Source of the DNA: Scybalousia_A sp045221575
GTDB taxonomy: Bacteria > Bacteroidota > Bacteroidia > Bacteroidales > P3
NCBI GenBank assembly: GCA_045221575.1
Contig: JBGUWU010000031.1
Coordinates: 67,524 to 131,523, forward strand
Direction: 5' to 3'
DNA: 64,000 bases
Shown here: in pieces, positions 53,385-63,361 of the stretch
How positions within the stretch are numbered: position 1 is the first letter of the stretch
Layout of the letters: every line of letters starts with the position of its first letter
The notes under the pieces: model-generated
The model's input: only the letters and a program-made list of their open reading frames with translations
What the model was told of the DNA's origin: nothing
Databases searched by the model: none
Made by a program: the position numbers and the translations under genes

Positions 53385-55997
53385 ATGACTTCTAACGAAA
53401 TAAGAAAAACATTTATTGATTTTTTTGCATCTAAAGGACACACTGTTGTTCCATCATCTTCTATGGTAGTGAAAAATGATCCTACTTTGTTGTTTACAAA
53501 TGCTGGTATGAATCAGTTTAAGGACATTTTTTTGGGTAACACTGAAAAGCCTTACAACCGTGCTACCGATGCTCAAAAGTGCTTACGTGTAAGTGGTAAA
53601 CATAATGATTTAGAAGAAGTTGGACATGACACATACCATCATACTATGTTTGAGATGTTAGGCAATTGGTCTTTTGGTGATTACTTCAAAAAAGAAGCTA
53701 TAAGCTATGCTTGGGAACTACTTACAAAGGTGTATGGCATAGATGAAAACAACTTATATGTTACTTATTTCGGAGGCGATGAAAAAGAAGGCTTACCTGC
53801 AGACACTGAAGCCTTAAATTATTGGAAACAATGGGTTAAAGAAGAACATATCTTACCAGGCAACAAACACGACAACTTTTGGGAAATGGGTGAAACGGGT
53901 CCTTGTGGTGCTTGTTCAGAGATACATATTGATTTAAGAAGTGAGGAAGAAAAACAAAAAATAAACGGAAGAGAGTTAGTAAACAAAGACAATCCGCTTG
54001 TGATAGAGATATGGAACCTTGTATTTATGGAAAACAACCGTTTGGCTGATGGTTCTTTAGTCCCTTTGAAAGATAAGAATATTGACACAGGTATGGGCTT
54101 TGAACGTTTGTGTATGGTTTTGCAAGGAAAACAATCAAACTATGATACAGACGTATTTCAACCATTGATTCAAGAAATTGCATTAAAATGTAATACTCCA
54201 TATGGTAAAGATGAGAAAAAAGACATAGCGATGAGAGTTATTGCAGACCATCTTAGAGCAGTAAGTTTCGCTATTGCTGATGGACTACTTCCTTCCAATG
54301 CAAAAGCAGGTTATGTTATACGAAGAATACTTCGCCGAGCTATACGTTTTGGTTACACTTTCCTTTCTTTTAACGAGCCATTTATCTGTACTTTAGTTGA
54401 TACTTTAGTTAATCAAATGGGAAAACAGTATGAAGAACTCAAGAGAGGTAAGGATTTAATCATCAAAGTAATAAAAGAAGAAGAAACAGCCTTTTTAAAG
54501 ACTTTGGCTAACGGTATTGTTAAGTTTGAAAAATATATTGAAGAACATAAAGAAGGTTTAATTAGTGGTGATTTTGCTTTTGAGCTATTTGACACTTATG
54601 GTTTTCCTATAGATTTGACAGAACTTATGGCTAAAGAGAAAGGTCGTAATGTTGATATGCAAGCATTTGAAATCAATCTACAAAAACAGAAAGAACGTTC
54701 TCGTAATGCTGCTAAAGTGGTTTCAGATGATTGGGTTGAATTGATAGAGAACTTTACCGATGTAGCTTTTGACGGATACGATATGTTAGCGGAAGAAGTA
54801 CAAATAGTTAAATACAGAAAGGTAGAAACTAAAGGTCAAACTATGTATCAAATAGTGCTTAACAGAACTCCTTTCTATGCTGAAATGGGAGGACAGGTAG
54901 GAGATAATGGTTTGTTAAAAAACAATGAAGAAACTATCAACATAATAGATACTAAGAAAGAAAACAATCTTATCATTCATCTTGTTAAGCAATTACCAAA
55001 AAATCTCAGCTCAACATTTACTGCAGAAGTAAATACACAGAGAAGACACAATATAGAAAGGAATCATACTGCTACTCACCTACTCCATTTTGCTTTAAGA
55101 AACATTTTAGGTTCTCATGTTGAGCAAAAAGGTTCTTATGTTGATGATAAACGTTTGAGATTTGACTTCTCTCACCCATCTAAACTTAGCCCTGAAGAAA
55201 TAAAACAAGCTGAACAAATGGTTAATCAAATGATTAGAGAAGACTATGAAGCTGATGACCACAGAGATGTTCCTATAGAAGAAGCAAAACGTATGGGTGC
55301 TATGGCTTTATTTGGTGAAAAATATGGTGATAAGGTAAGAGTTATTCGTTTTGGTGAAAGCATAGAACTATGTGGTGGTACTCATATCAAAAGCACAGGA
55401 AGAATAGGTATGTTTAAAATTCTTGGAGAAAGTGCTGTTGCTGCTGGAATACGAAGAATAGAAGCCGTTACAGGACAAGAATTTGAAAACTACATGTACT
55501 CTCTTCAAGATAATCTATTAAAAATAAAATCTTTCTTTGAAGCTTCTCCTGATTTAATCAATTCTATCAAGAAAATCATAGAAGAAAATTCTCAATTAAA
55601 AAAACAAGTAGATGACTTTACCAAAGAACAACTTACAAACATATACACAAAACTTAAAGAACAAGGAGAAACAATAAAAGACATAAAGTATTTTGAGGTT
55701 AATTGCCCTATTAGTGCTGATAGTATGAAAGATTTGGCTTATCGATTTAGAGGAGAATTTGAAGACTTCTGCTTTGCTGGTGCTAACGAACACAATGGTA
55801 AAGTAATGCTTACTGTTATGCTTTCCGATTCTTTAGTAGAAAAAGGATTAGATGCTGGCAAAATAGTAAGAGAGGCTGCTAAACATATCAAAGGAGGTGG
55901 CGGTGGTCAAAAATTCTACGCTACTGCTGGCGGAAAAGATAAAGACGGTATAAACCAAGCCTTACTATACATCAAAGAACAAATAAAAGGAATCTAA
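53385..55997 (+). CDS. alaS: alanyl-tRNA synthetase
   Basis: Charges tRNA-Ala. Start at 53385 (MTSNEIRKTFIDFFASKGH), giving 870 residues, normal length. Class II motifs are seen in LLFTNAGMNQFKDIFLG and GFERLCMVLQG. The editing domain has HTATHLLHFAL and CGGTHIKSTGRIG (zinc ligands). The C-Ala region ends HIKGGGGGQKFYATAGGKD, the usual DHHA1-type tail. Promoter box immediately upstream. typA follows after 16 bp. Confidence 0.97.
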   Translation: MTSNEIRKTFIDFFASKGHTVVPSSSMVVKNDPTLLFTNAGMNQFKDIFLGNTEKPYNRATDAQKCLRVSGKHNDLEEVGHDTYHHTMFEMLGNWSFGDYFKKEAISYAWELLTKVYGIDENNLYVTYFGGDEKEGLPADTEALNYWKQWVKEEHILPGNKHDNFWEMGETGPCGACSEIHIDLRSEEEKQKINGRELVNKDNPLVIEIWNLVFMENNRLADGSLVPLKDKNIDTGMGFERLCMVLQGKQSNYDTDVFQPLIQEIALKCNTPYGKDEKKDIAMRVIADHLRAVSFAIADGLLPSNAKAGYVIRRILRRAIRFGYTFLSFNEPFICTLVDTLVNQMGKQYEELKRGKDLIIKVIKEEETAFLKTLANGIVKFEKYIEEHKEGLISGDFAFELFDTYGFPIDLTELMAKEKGRNVDMQAFEINLQKQKERSRNAAKVVSDDWVELIENFTDVAFDGYDMLAEEVQIVKYRKVETKGQTMYQIVLNRTPFYAEMGGQVGDNGLLKNNEETINIIDTKKENNLIIHLVKQLPKNLSSTFTAEVNTQRRHNIERNHTATHLLHFALRNILGSHVEQKGSYVDDKRLRFDFSHPSKLSPEEIKQAEQMVNQMIREDYEADDHRDVPIEEAKRMGAMALFGEKYGDKVRVIRFGESIELCGGTHIKSTGRIGMFKILGESAVAAGIRRIEAVTGQEFENYMYSLQDNLLKIKSFFEASPDLINSIKKIIEENSQLKKQVDDFTKEQLTNIYTKLKEQGETIKDIKYFEVNCPISADSMKDLAYRFRGEFEDFCFAGANEHNGKVMLTVMLSDSLVEKGLDAGKIVREAAKHIKGGGGGQKFYATAGGKDKDGINQALLYIKEQIKGI

Positions 55998-56013
55998 AAA
56001 CAAAATAAATAAT

Positions 56014-57834
56014 ATGCAGAATATACGTAATGTTGCGATTATAGCTCACGTGGATCATGGTAAGACCACTTTAGTTGATAGAATGCTTTATCAAGCAAAA
56101 CTATTTAGAGATAATCAAGAAAAGAAAGAACTAATACTTGACAACAACGACTTAGAGAGAGAAAGAGGTATAACTATTCTTTCAAAAAACGTTTCTATTC
56201 GTTACAAAGACTTTAAAATAAATATCATAGATACTCCTGGACACAGTGATTTTGGAGGAGAAGTAGAACGTGTGCTTAATATGGCTGATGGAGTTCTTTT
56301 AGTTGTAGATGCTTTTGAAGGCCCTATGCCACAGACTCGTTTTGTTCTTCAAAAAGCAATAGAAATGAACCTTAAACCTATTGTTGTAATCAATAAAGTA
56401 GATAAACCTAATTGCGACCCTATAGGTACTATGGAGAAGGTTTTTGATCTTATGTGTGTATTGGGTGCAAGTGAAGAACAATTAGACTTCCCTACTGTTT
56501 ATGGTTCTTCTAAAGAAGGATGGATGAGTGAAGATTACACCAAGCCTACTAATGATGTTGCCTACTTACTTGACACTATTATTAAATATATACCTGAGTA
56601 TCCTCACATAGAAGGTAATACTCAAATGATGATTTCTTCTTTAGACTATTCTTCTTATGTTGGTAGAATAGCAGTAGGTCGTTTGCATCGTGGTACCCTT
56701 CAAGCAGGGCAAGAAGTAATGCTTTGTAAAGCTAATGGAGAGAAATACACAAGTAAAGTCAAAGAGTTATATGTTTTTGAAGGACTTGCAAAAGAAAAAA
56801 TAAAAACACCTGTTCAAGCAGGAGAAATTGTTGCATGTTTAGGTATAGATAATTTTGATATAGGTGATACTATCTGTGATAAAGAAGCACCAGAACCATT
56901 GCAACCAATAAAAGTTGATGAACCTACTCTTAGTATGCTATTTACTATTAATAATTCTCCATTCTTTGGTAAAGAGGGTAAATTTGTTACTTCAAGACAT
57001 TTAAGAGATAGACTTTTTGCTGAGTTAGAAAAAAATCTTGCTCTTAAAGTAGAAGAGACCGATTCACCTGATACTTTAATTGTTTATGGTCGTGGAGTTC
57101 TGCATCTTAGTATTTTAATAGAGACTATGCGAAGAGAAGGTTATGAACTTCAAGTAGGACAGCCTAAGGTAATCATCAAAGAAATAGACGGCAAAAAATG
57201 CGAACCTATAGAACAACTTATTATTGTTACTCCTGAAGCTTATAGTGGTAAGATAATAGAACAGGTTACTGCTCGTAAAGGCGAACTGCTTAGCATGGAA
57301 CCACAAGGAGATAGACAACATATTGAGTTTTCTATTCCTTCAAGAGGTATTATTGGACTAACCAATACTATTCTTACTATCTCAGAAGGTGAAGCTATTA
57401 TGGCACATCAACTAAAAGGCTTTGAACCATGGAAAGGTGATATGCCAAGCAAGAGAATGGGTGCTTTGATTGCAAAAGAAACAGGACAAGTAATAGAATA
57501 TTCGCTTAACAAACTTCAAGATAGAGGACGTTTCTTTGTTGAGCCTGGCGATGAGATATATACAGGTATGGTTGTAGGAGAAGGCTTACGTCCAGATGAT
57601 ATAGTTATCAATCTTGTAATTACAAAGAAACTTACAAATATGCGTGCTGCGGGAAGCGATGAAAAAACTAATATCGCTCCAGCTATTAAATTCTCATTGG
57701 AAGAAGCAATGGAATATATACAAGAAGATGAATACTTGGAGATAACTCCAAAACATCTAAGAATAAGAAAGATTATTCTTGACGAAGTACAACGTAAGCG
57801 CGCCAACCAAGCCAAACAAGCAATGAGTGAATAA
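56014..57834 (+). CDS. typA: translational GTPase TypA/BipA
   Basis: Ribosome-binding GTPase of the elongation-factor family, needed for ribosome assembly under stress or cold. The G1 motif is AHVDHGKTTL (residues 11-20), then RERGITIL (G2), DTPGHSDFGGEVERVL (G3), NKVDKP (G4). EF-G-like domains III and V and the TypA-specific C-terminal region (LNKLQDRGRFFVEPGDEIY, TNMRAAGSDEK) follow. Its 606 residues are typical. Probably in one transcript with alaS. Two hairpins follow. Confidence 0.97.
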   Translation: MQNIRNVAIIAHVDHGKTTLVDRMLYQAKLFRDNQEKKELILDNNDLERERGITILSKNVSIRYKDFKINIIDTPGHSDFGGEVERVLNMADGVLLVVDAFEGPMPQTRFVLQKAIEMNLKPIVVINKVDKPNCDPIGTMEKVFDLMCVLGASEEQLDFPTVYGSSKEGWMSEDYTKPTNDVAYLLDTIIKYIPEYPHIEGNTQMMISSLDYSSYVGRIAVGRLHRGTLQAGQEVMLCKANGEKYTSKVKELYVFEGLAKEKIKTPVQAGEIVACLGIDNFDIGDTICDKEAPEPLQPIKVDEPTLSMLFTINNSPFFGKEGKFVTSRHLRDRLFAELEKNLALKVEETDSPDTLIVYGRGVLHLSILIETMRREGYELQVGQPKVIIKEIDGKKCEPIEQLIIVTPEAYSGKIIEQVTARKGELLSMEPQGDRQHIEFSIPSRGIIGLTNTILTISEGEAIMAHQLKGFEPWKGDMPSKRMGALIAKETGQVIEYSLNKLQDRGRFFVEPGDEIYTGMVVGEGLRPDDIVINLVITKKLTNMRAAGSDEKTNIAPAIKFSLEEAMEYIQEDEYLEITPKHLRIRKIILDEVQRKRANQAKQAMSE

Positions 57835-57842
57835 AACAGAAC

Positions 57843-57895
57843 AATACAAGCGTTTTTCTAATAAAGAACAAGAAAGTTTTGAAAACGCTTGTATT
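57843..57895 (+). terminator. terminator after typA
   Basis: AATACAAGCGTTTT (57843-57856) pairs perfectly with AAAACGCTTGTATT (57882-57895) around a 25-nt loop. The 14-bp stem begins 8 bp after the typA stop. Confidence 0.85.
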
Positions 57896-57970
57896 ATTTA
57901 ATTACTAATACATTAAAAGCACAAAATACTCATCAACTTTGTATTAAACATAACAAATAACAACAACTTT

Positions 57971-58003
57971 AAACGGGAAAATTTTTAATTTTTCTCGTTT
58001 TTT
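57971..58003 (+). terminator. second hairpin upstream of the cas operon
   Basis: AAACGGGAAAA (57971-57981) pairs with TTTTCTCGTTT (57990-58000) with one G-U pair, followed by more T. It insulates the cas operon from typA. Confidence 0.8.
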
Positions 58004-58027
58004 CTTATATATTTTTTTTTAATTTTA

Positions 58028-58035
58028 TAAATTTG
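58028..58035 (+). promoter_or_regulatory. promoter -7 box of the type III CRISPR-Cas operon
   Basis: TAAATTTG, 40 bp before the cas6 ATG at 58076 and downstream of two terminators, so cas6 is the first gene of the operon. Confidence 0.65.
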
Positions 58036-58075
58036 CAAGCATCAAACAATTATTAATATTCCATCGCTTAATATC

Positions 58076-58774
58076 ATGACAGAAGCAAAATACATAAAGA
58101 CTCTTAGAATAGATTTTGATTGTGTAATAAAGAATAACGAAATACCTTTCTTTAGAGGTGCTGTATTGGAGAGTATGGAGCAAAAAGGAAATATTCTTTT
58201 TCATAATCATATTGATAATAATCTTTTCCGTTATTCTTACCCTTTGATACAATACAAACGAATACACCAAAGAGCTTCCATTGTTGCTATTGATAAAGGG
58301 GTAGAAATTATAGGACAATTTCTACAAAATAATTTTCACAAACTAACAATAGGAAGATACGAAAAAGAATTCAATATATATAACATTATACCAAACAGAA
58401 TACTTATACAATTGTGGAAGAATGAGTTTGATTATAGAATTAGACGGTGGTCGCCACTTAATTCAAAAAACTATCAGAAATATAAAGATGCGAGAAGTTT
58501 GATAGATAAAATACATTTATTAGAAGTAATATTGAAAGGAAATTTATTATCAATGTGCAAAGGGTTAGACATACATATTGTTGAGGAATTAAAGGTAAAA
58601 ATAACTAAAGTTTCGGAGCCTTTCCTTGTCAGTAATAAAGATATAAAAATGATGGCTTTTGATATAGAATTTTCTTCCAATCTTTCTATTCCTAATTATA
58701 TAGGCATAGGAAAAAATGCAAGTATAGGCTACGGAATTATAACTATGAATAATAAAAAACAAGAAACAATATGA
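58076..58774 (+). CDS. cas6: CRISPR repeat endoribonuclease Cas6
   Basis: Cleaves precursor crRNA within the repeat. The 232-residue protein has the double RRM-like layout of the family. The N-terminal strand is TLRIDFDCVI, then IPFFRGAVLESM. C-terminally it has LVSNKDIKMMAFDIEFSSN and the glycine-rich loop GIGKNASIGYGIITM (about residues 207-225), the RAMP hallmark. Its size and the FRGAVLE and RRWSPLN blocks match the Cas6 type seen with Bacteroidetes type III loci. The catalytic His is not assigned; His66 and His173 are possibilities. Its stop overlaps the cas10 start by 4 bp. Confidence 0.85.
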   Translation: MTEAKYIKTLRIDFDCVIKNNEIPFFRGAVLESMEQKGNILFHNHIDNNLFRYSYPLIQYKRIHQRASIVAIDKGVEIIGQFLQNNFHKLTIGRYEKEFNIYNIIPNRILIQLWKNEFDYRIRRWSPLNSKNYQKYKDARSLIDKIHLLEVILKGNLLSMCKGLDIHIVEELKVKITKVSEPFLVSNKDIKMMAFDIEFSSNLSIPNYIGIGKNASIGYGIITMNNKKQETI

Positions 58775-60177
58775 GTAAAAAACTATTTGTTGGCGGTGAT
58801 TTATCAGGAATACAATCTTTCCTATATAATATTTCCTCTAAAAAAGCAGCTCTTTCTCTTAGAGGACGTTCTCGTTACATAAATGATTATATGAATGAGG
58901 TCTATGAAGAATTGATTATTAGAGTAATAAACGAAAGAAGAATTTATAACTCAGGTGGAAAATTTTATTTTATCACTGATGATAATTCAGACAATAGAAG
59001 AATCATTAAAGACTTTGCTTTAGAAAAAAATAGAGAATTGTGGCAAGAACATTTTGGAGGTTTGTCAATAAATATCGCCTTTGTAACCTTTGAACAAACG
59101 AGCAAAGATGGTAATAGAGAAGAAATATCTAAATGTTTTAGACAAATTACCCAAAAGTTTGCATCGTTGAAACAAAAGAAATTTCAAAATCTGTTCATGA
59201 ATGATTATGATAAATTCTTTGAAGTGCAACAAGTATCTGAAAATGCTAAAGTGTGCGATATTACAGGAATAGAAAGCGAAGGATTAGTATCTGTGGAAGA
59301 TTTAAAAGTCTTGCCTTCCGTTAAAAAGCAGATAGAAAAAGGGATTGAGTTAAAAAATAAGAACCATTTGTATATGGATTTTTCTGACTATTGTAAAAAT
59401 TCTTATCTTGGAGTGCTCAGAATGGACGTTGATGGTTTGGGAAAACGTTTTGCAAATGGATTTGATAATTGGGAAGAATATAGTAATTTTTCTAATCATT
59501 TGACAGAGTTTTTTGATAGAGAAAATTTAACAAATAAGGATTATTTCTCCAAAGAATATATTGATATTATTTATTCTGGAGGTGATGATATTTTTGCAGT
59601 AGGTAGATGGGACAAGTTAATTGACTTTGCTTATAATATTCACTTAGATGTAGAAAAAGAATTTAAAGAAGAAAACATTCATATTTCTGGTGGTATTGCA
59701 ATAGTAAATCCAAAGTTCCCTATCTCTAAGGCAGCGGAATTATCTGGTAAAGCAGAAGAAAAATCAAAAAGTTATTCTAATGCAGGAAAAGAAAAGAATG
59801 CTTTTACAATGTTTGATGAAACTCTTTCTTGGACAGAGGAATTTGATATAGTAAAAGAATATAAAGACAAATTCCTTAACCTAATAGAAAAGCATTCTAT
59901 GTCAAAATCTATTCTACATAAGATAATGTACTATTATGAAATAATAAAAGAAAATAATATAAACAGAAAAGAAGATTTTTCTTATTTGTGGCATTCGGCA
60001 TACTATCTTACAAGATTTATGGATAGATATGATAAAAATGAAGAAGTAAAACAATTTGTTAAAGCTCTTAGAGATAATATACTTACAAAAAAAGAAAACT
60101 TTAAACTTTTAGCAATTGCTTCACGTTGGGCAGAACTTATTTTAAAAGATAAAGAAAAACAAAATAATAACAAATAA
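58771..60177 (+). CDS. cas10: Cas10/Csm1 without HD domain, GGDD intact
   Basis: Large subunit of the type III-A effector. The cyclase/polymerase site is SGGDDIFAVG, with GGDD at residues 270-273; it makes cyclic oligoadenylates from ATP after target RNA binding. Palm 1 begins immediately at the N-terminus (GDLSGIQSFLYNI, residues 9-21). The palm 2 metal strand LGVLRMDVDGLGKRF is about residues 214-228. At 468 residues it lacks the N-terminal HD nuclease of typical 700-850-residue Cas10 proteins. The zinc ribbon between the palms is reduced to a single Cys in VCDITG. No frameshift or upstream HD frame is seen. Overlaps cas6 by 4 bp. Confidence 0.95.
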   Translation: MSKKLFVGGDLSGIQSFLYNISSKKAALSLRGRSRYINDYMNEVYEELIIRVINERRIYNSGGKFYFITDDNSDNRRIIKDFALEKNRELWQEHFGGLSINIAFVTFEQTSKDGNREEISKCFRQITQKFASLKQKKFQNLFMNDYDKFFEVQQVSENAKVCDITGIESEGLVSVEDLKVLPSVKKQIEKGIELKNKNHLYMDFSDYCKNSYLGVLRMDVDGLGKRFANGFDNWEEYSNFSNHLTEFFDRENLTNKDYFSKEYIDIIYSGGDDIFAVGRWDKLIDFAYNIHLDVEKEFKEENIHISGGIAIVNPKFPISKAAELSGKAEEKSKSYSNAGKEKNAFTMFDETLSWTEEFDIVKEYKDKFLNLIEKHSMSKSILHKIMYYYEIIKENNINRKEDFSYLWHSAYYLTRFMDRYDKNEEVKQFVKALRDNILTKKENFKLLAIASRWAELILKDKEKQNNNK

Positions 60178-60191
60178 AAATAAAATAGAAT

Positions 60192-60608
60192 ATGGAAAAA
60201 TATCCAAACCAAAAATTAGAAGGAAAATGGGTGCATCAACCTATAACACAAGAGATTGTTTCTTGGTGTGAAAGTTTTGGAAAATATTTAGCTACAAAAA
60301 AAACAACTAACGCACAAGGGAGAACATATACTACTACAAAAGCAATGACTACTTCTCAATTGAGACGTTTTTTCGGTGAGGTAAAAAGAATAGAGATGCA
60401 AGAAGAATATAATGCGTCAGAAGTTGCTATGCTTAATCCTCTTTTGGCTTATGCTGTTGGCAGAGATAGTGATGAGACAAAAATCGGAGACTTTCAAAGA
60501 GAAATGTCTAAAGCTATCAGCGAAATAAAAAATAAAGAAGATTTTAAAAATTTTGTAAATATTTTTGAATCAATAGTTGCTTATCATAAATATCATGGAG
60601 GAAAATAA
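60192..60608 (+). CDS. csm2: type III-A small subunit Csm2
   Basis: Helical 138-residue small subunit of the Csm effector, stacking along the crRNA-target duplex. Family features are MTTSQLRRFFGEVKRIE (about residues 53-69) and MLNPLLAYAVGRD (about 82-94), then a helical C-terminus with FKNFVNIFESIVAYHKYH. This identifies the system as Csm (III-A), not Cmr. 14 bp after cas10, 2 bp before csm3. Confidence 0.95.
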   Translation: MEKYPNQKLEGKWVHQPITQEIVSWCESFGKYLATKKTTNAQGRTYTTTKAMTTSQLRRFFGEVKRIEMQEEYNASEVAMLNPLLAYAVGRDSDETKIGDFQREMSKAISEIKNKEDFKNFVNIFESIVAYHKYHGGK

Positions 60609-60610
60609 AA

Positions 60611-61246
60611 ATGGAAAAACTAATAAAAAAAATAAGAATAGAATACAACATAGAAGTATTAACTGGTCTCCATATTGGAGGTAATAGTGACAACGTGGAA
60701 ATAGGAGGAATAGACAATCCTGTGATAAAACTTTCAGATGGCAAACCATATATTCCTGGTTCTTCTTTAAAAGGAAAAATGCGTTGTCTTTTGGAACAAC
60801 AAGCAGGTGCAAAGTTAGGTGAAAATTTAGAGATAAATAATTTATTTGGTTTTGCAAAAGAGAAAAATAGTATATCTTCTAAGATTATTTTCCGTGATGC
60901 TCAAATGACAGAGAAAAGCATTAATAGATTAAAAAAATCAGAATATCTTCCTATGCCTTATACTGAAAACAAATCAGAGAATTCTATTGACAGAGTAACT
61001 GGTAAAGCAAATAATCCTCGTCAAACAGAAAGAGTGCCAGCGGGTGTAGTTTTTCAAGGAGAAATCATCATAAATATTTGGGACGATGGAAATGAACAAG
61101 CCTTTTTAAATATGTTGGAAGATGGAAAAAATCTTTTGGAAAATGATTACTTAGGTGGTAGCGGTTCCAGAGGCTATGGACAAGTAAAATTTTCTAAATG
61201 GGAAAAGACTGAGTTATCAGAACAAAATAATTGGACATCTAATTAA
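60611..61246 (+). CDS. csm3: type III-A backbone nuclease Csm3
   Basis: Cas7-type RAMP repeated along the crRNA; cleaves target RNA every 6 nt. The N-terminal EYNIEVLTGLHIGGNSDN is followed by IGGIDNPV. Asp35 there aligns by position with the catalytic Asp of Csm3 (Asp32/33 in studied proteins), so RNA cleavage should be intact. YIPGSSLKGKMR is the RAMP loop, and GGSGSRGYGQVKF is the C-terminal glycine-rich loop. 211 residues, normal. Confidence 0.96.
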   Translation: MEKLIKKIRIEYNIEVLTGLHIGGNSDNVEIGGIDNPVIKLSDGKPYIPGSSLKGKMRCLLEQQAGAKLGENLEINNLFGFAKEKNSISSKIIFRDAQMTEKSINRLKKSEYLPMPYTENKSENSIDRVTGKANNPRQTERVPAGVVFQGEIIINIWDDGNEQAFLNMLEDGKNLLENDYLGGSGSRGYGQVKFSKWEKTELSEQNNWTSN

Positions 61247-61253
61247 AAAAATT

Positions 61254-62240
61254 ATGACTGAGTTAAAAGTTTATAAATTGCATTTTACATCTCCTTTACA
61301 CATTGCAAATACAAGAAGTGATTACTCTATAAGCAACCAAACTATTGCTTCTGATACAATGTATGCAGCAATCACTTCTTGTCTTGCGAAGTTAGGTAAA
61401 GAGATACCAAATAATGGAGATTTAGGTTTTACTATTTCCTCCTTATTTCCATACTACCAAGAAAAGAAAGAGGAAAAACCTTTGTATTTTTTTCCGAAGC
61501 CAATGCAAAGCAAATTGCCTGTTTTAGATATAGAAAACAACAAAAAAATAAAAAAAATCCGTTGGGTAGATACTGAGTATTTTTCACAAATGCTTTTTGG
61601 TAAAGATATTGAAAAGGAAAATCCCAATTTTATTGAAAATATACAAGGAGATTATCTTTGCAAAACAAAATTCAATAACAAATTTATTTCATCAAAAGTC
61701 TCTCAACGCATACGTTTAAAGGACCGTTATATGGAAAGCGAAGCTGAACCTTATTGGGTAGATAGAGTATTCTTTAAGGATTATAGTGGATTATTCTTTA
61801 TTGTTGAGGGAAATACAAGTTTATTAGATAAGGCTTTACCTCTACTTGCTATTGAAGGGATAGGCTCAGATAGAAATATTGGCAATGGATTTTTTAAGAT
61901 TGAAAAAGATACTATATATTTAGATATTCCTCAAAAGGCTGATTATTGTGTAACACTCTCAGTATTTTTTCCAGAGAATAAAGATTCTTTATCTTTAATG
62001 ATAAATGATGAAAATGCTGCATACGAAATTCAAAGACGAGGAGGTTGGATTACTACTGCACCATATCAAAATCTTAGAAAAAATTTTATCTATGCTTTTA
62101 AAGAAGGTGCAGTATTAAGAAACGAAACTTCTTCTATGAAAACAATAGGAAGAATAGTAGATTTACAACCAAAATGGAATGATAAATTACACAATATTTG
62201 GCGTTGCGGATATAGTTTGGTTTTACCTATAAAATTGTAA
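61254..62240 (+). CDS. csm4: type III-A subunit Csm4
   Basis: Cas5-like RAMP binding the 5' handle of crRNA and contacting Cas10. It starts ELKVYKLHFTSPLHIANTRSD, followed by the SDTMYAAITSCL block, the KKIRWVDTEYFSQMLFG middle and the glycine-rich IEGIGSDRNIGNGFFKIE (about residues 198-215). 328 residues, typical. 7 bp after csm3 and 5 bp before csm5. Confidence 0.93.
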   Translation: MTELKVYKLHFTSPLHIANTRSDYSISNQTIASDTMYAAITSCLAKLGKEIPNNGDLGFTISSLFPYYQEKKEEKPLYFFPKPMQSKLPVLDIENNKKIKKIRWVDTEYFSQMLFGKDIEKENPNFIENIQGDYLCKTKFNNKFISSKVSQRIRLKDRYMESEAEPYWVDRVFFKDYSGLFFIVEGNTSLLDKALPLLAIEGIGSDRNIGNGFFKIEKDTIYLDIPQKADYCVTLSVFFPENKDSLSLMINDENAAYEIQRRGGWITTAPYQNLRKNFIYAFKEGAVLRNETSSMKTIGRIVDLQPKWNDKLHNIWRCGYSLVLPIKL

Positions 62241-62245
62241 TCATT

Positions 62246-63358
62246 ATGACTAATGAAATAATTAAAACAGAAAGAAAGAAGATAAAACTTCAAACACTTA
62301 CTCCTATTCATATCGGTTCAGGAGAAGTGTTAAAAGAAAATTTTGATTATATAAAAATAAAAGATGGAGATTGTTTTTATTTAACCATAATAAACCATAA
62401 ATCTGTGGCAAATATTTTACAACAAAAAGATAAATTTCTTTTTAATAAATATATTTCTTGTTTGCAGAGTGGAGAAAGTATAAAAGACTTTATTAAAACA
62501 CATCTAAAAAATTATAACATAGAGAAATATATTAAAAGGTATATTTATTTTGATGAAAAACAAAAAGATATAGCCAAAGATTTAAGAGAACAGATGTATG
62601 ATGGTTTTGGTAATCCTTATATTCCAGGTTCTTCCATAAAAGGTGCTATTCGTACTGTTATTCTTTCTTATCTACTGAAAGAGGATAACAAGTTCAATTC
62701 AAAACCTGATACATTATTTAAAAAAGAACACAAAGAAAGAAACAAAAAACTTGAATACAATCTTATGCATTCATTACAAGTTTCTGACGCATATTTTGAA
62801 CAAGGATCAACTGATGCTTTAAATATGATAAATCTAAATATTAGAAATCAAAATTCTTTTCACGATACAAAAGCCAAACAACTTGTAGAGGCTATAACAG
62901 TAGGAGAAGAATCTTCTTTTGTAATGAGTATTAACAATGTAAAATATTTTCCTTTTCCTATTGAAAGTATTAAAGAATTGTTTGCTTTAATAAATCAACA
63001 TACTAAACGAATCTTAAAAAATGAAATAGATTTTTGGGAAAATTATTTAGATGAAGATAAGATTGTACAAGACTATTCAGATACTTGTAAAAATATCTTA
63101 GCGAAATTTAAATCTATAGATGAAAATTCTTGTATTCTTAGAGTTGGACACGCAAATGGTTGGAAGTTTATAACAGGCGATTGGGCTATGGATTTATTGC
63201 ATTCACAACAAGAACGTAATGAAGAGATAATAGATAAAGCCAGATATAAAAATCAACAAAAGTATGAGAATTATCCTTTTCCAAAATCTCGTAGAATAAA
63301 CATTACTAACGATAAGGTAAATCTTTTAGGTTTTGTAAAACTAACAATTGAGGAATAA
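62246..63358 (+). CDS. csm5: type III-A subunit Csm5
   Basis: Cas7-like RAMP capping the 3' end of the effector. It begins with LQTLTPIHIGSGEVLKENFDYI (split at residues 16-37). YIPGSSIKGAIRTVILSYLL is about residues 129-148, with C-terminal RVGHANGWKFITGDW. 370 residues, typical of Csm5. The following gene begins 3 bp after its stop, so the CARF effector is part of the same operon. Confidence 0.93.
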   Translation: MTNEIIKTERKKIKLQTLTPIHIGSGEVLKENFDYIKIKDGDCFYLTIINHKSVANILQQKDKFLFNKYISCLQSGESIKDFIKTHLKNYNIEKYIKRYIYFDEKQKDIAKDLREQMYDGFGNPYIPGSSIKGAIRTVILSYLLKEDNKFNSKPDTLFKKEHKERNKKLEYNLMHSLQVSDAYFEQGSTDALNMINLNIRNQNSFHDTKAKQLVEAITVGEESSFVMSINNVKYFPFPIESIKELFALINQHTKRILKNEIDFWENYLDEDKIVQDYSDTCKNILAKFKSIDENSCILRVGHANGWKFITGDWAMDLLHSQQERNEEIIDKARYKNQQKYENYPFPKSRRINITNDKVNLLGFVKLTIEE

Positions 63359-63361
63359 AAA

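Noticed and set aside
58076..58774. Reading the first cas gene as an additional Cas7-type RAMP
   Set aside because: Length, position ahead of cas10 and the single C-terminal glycine-rich loop fit Cas6 better.
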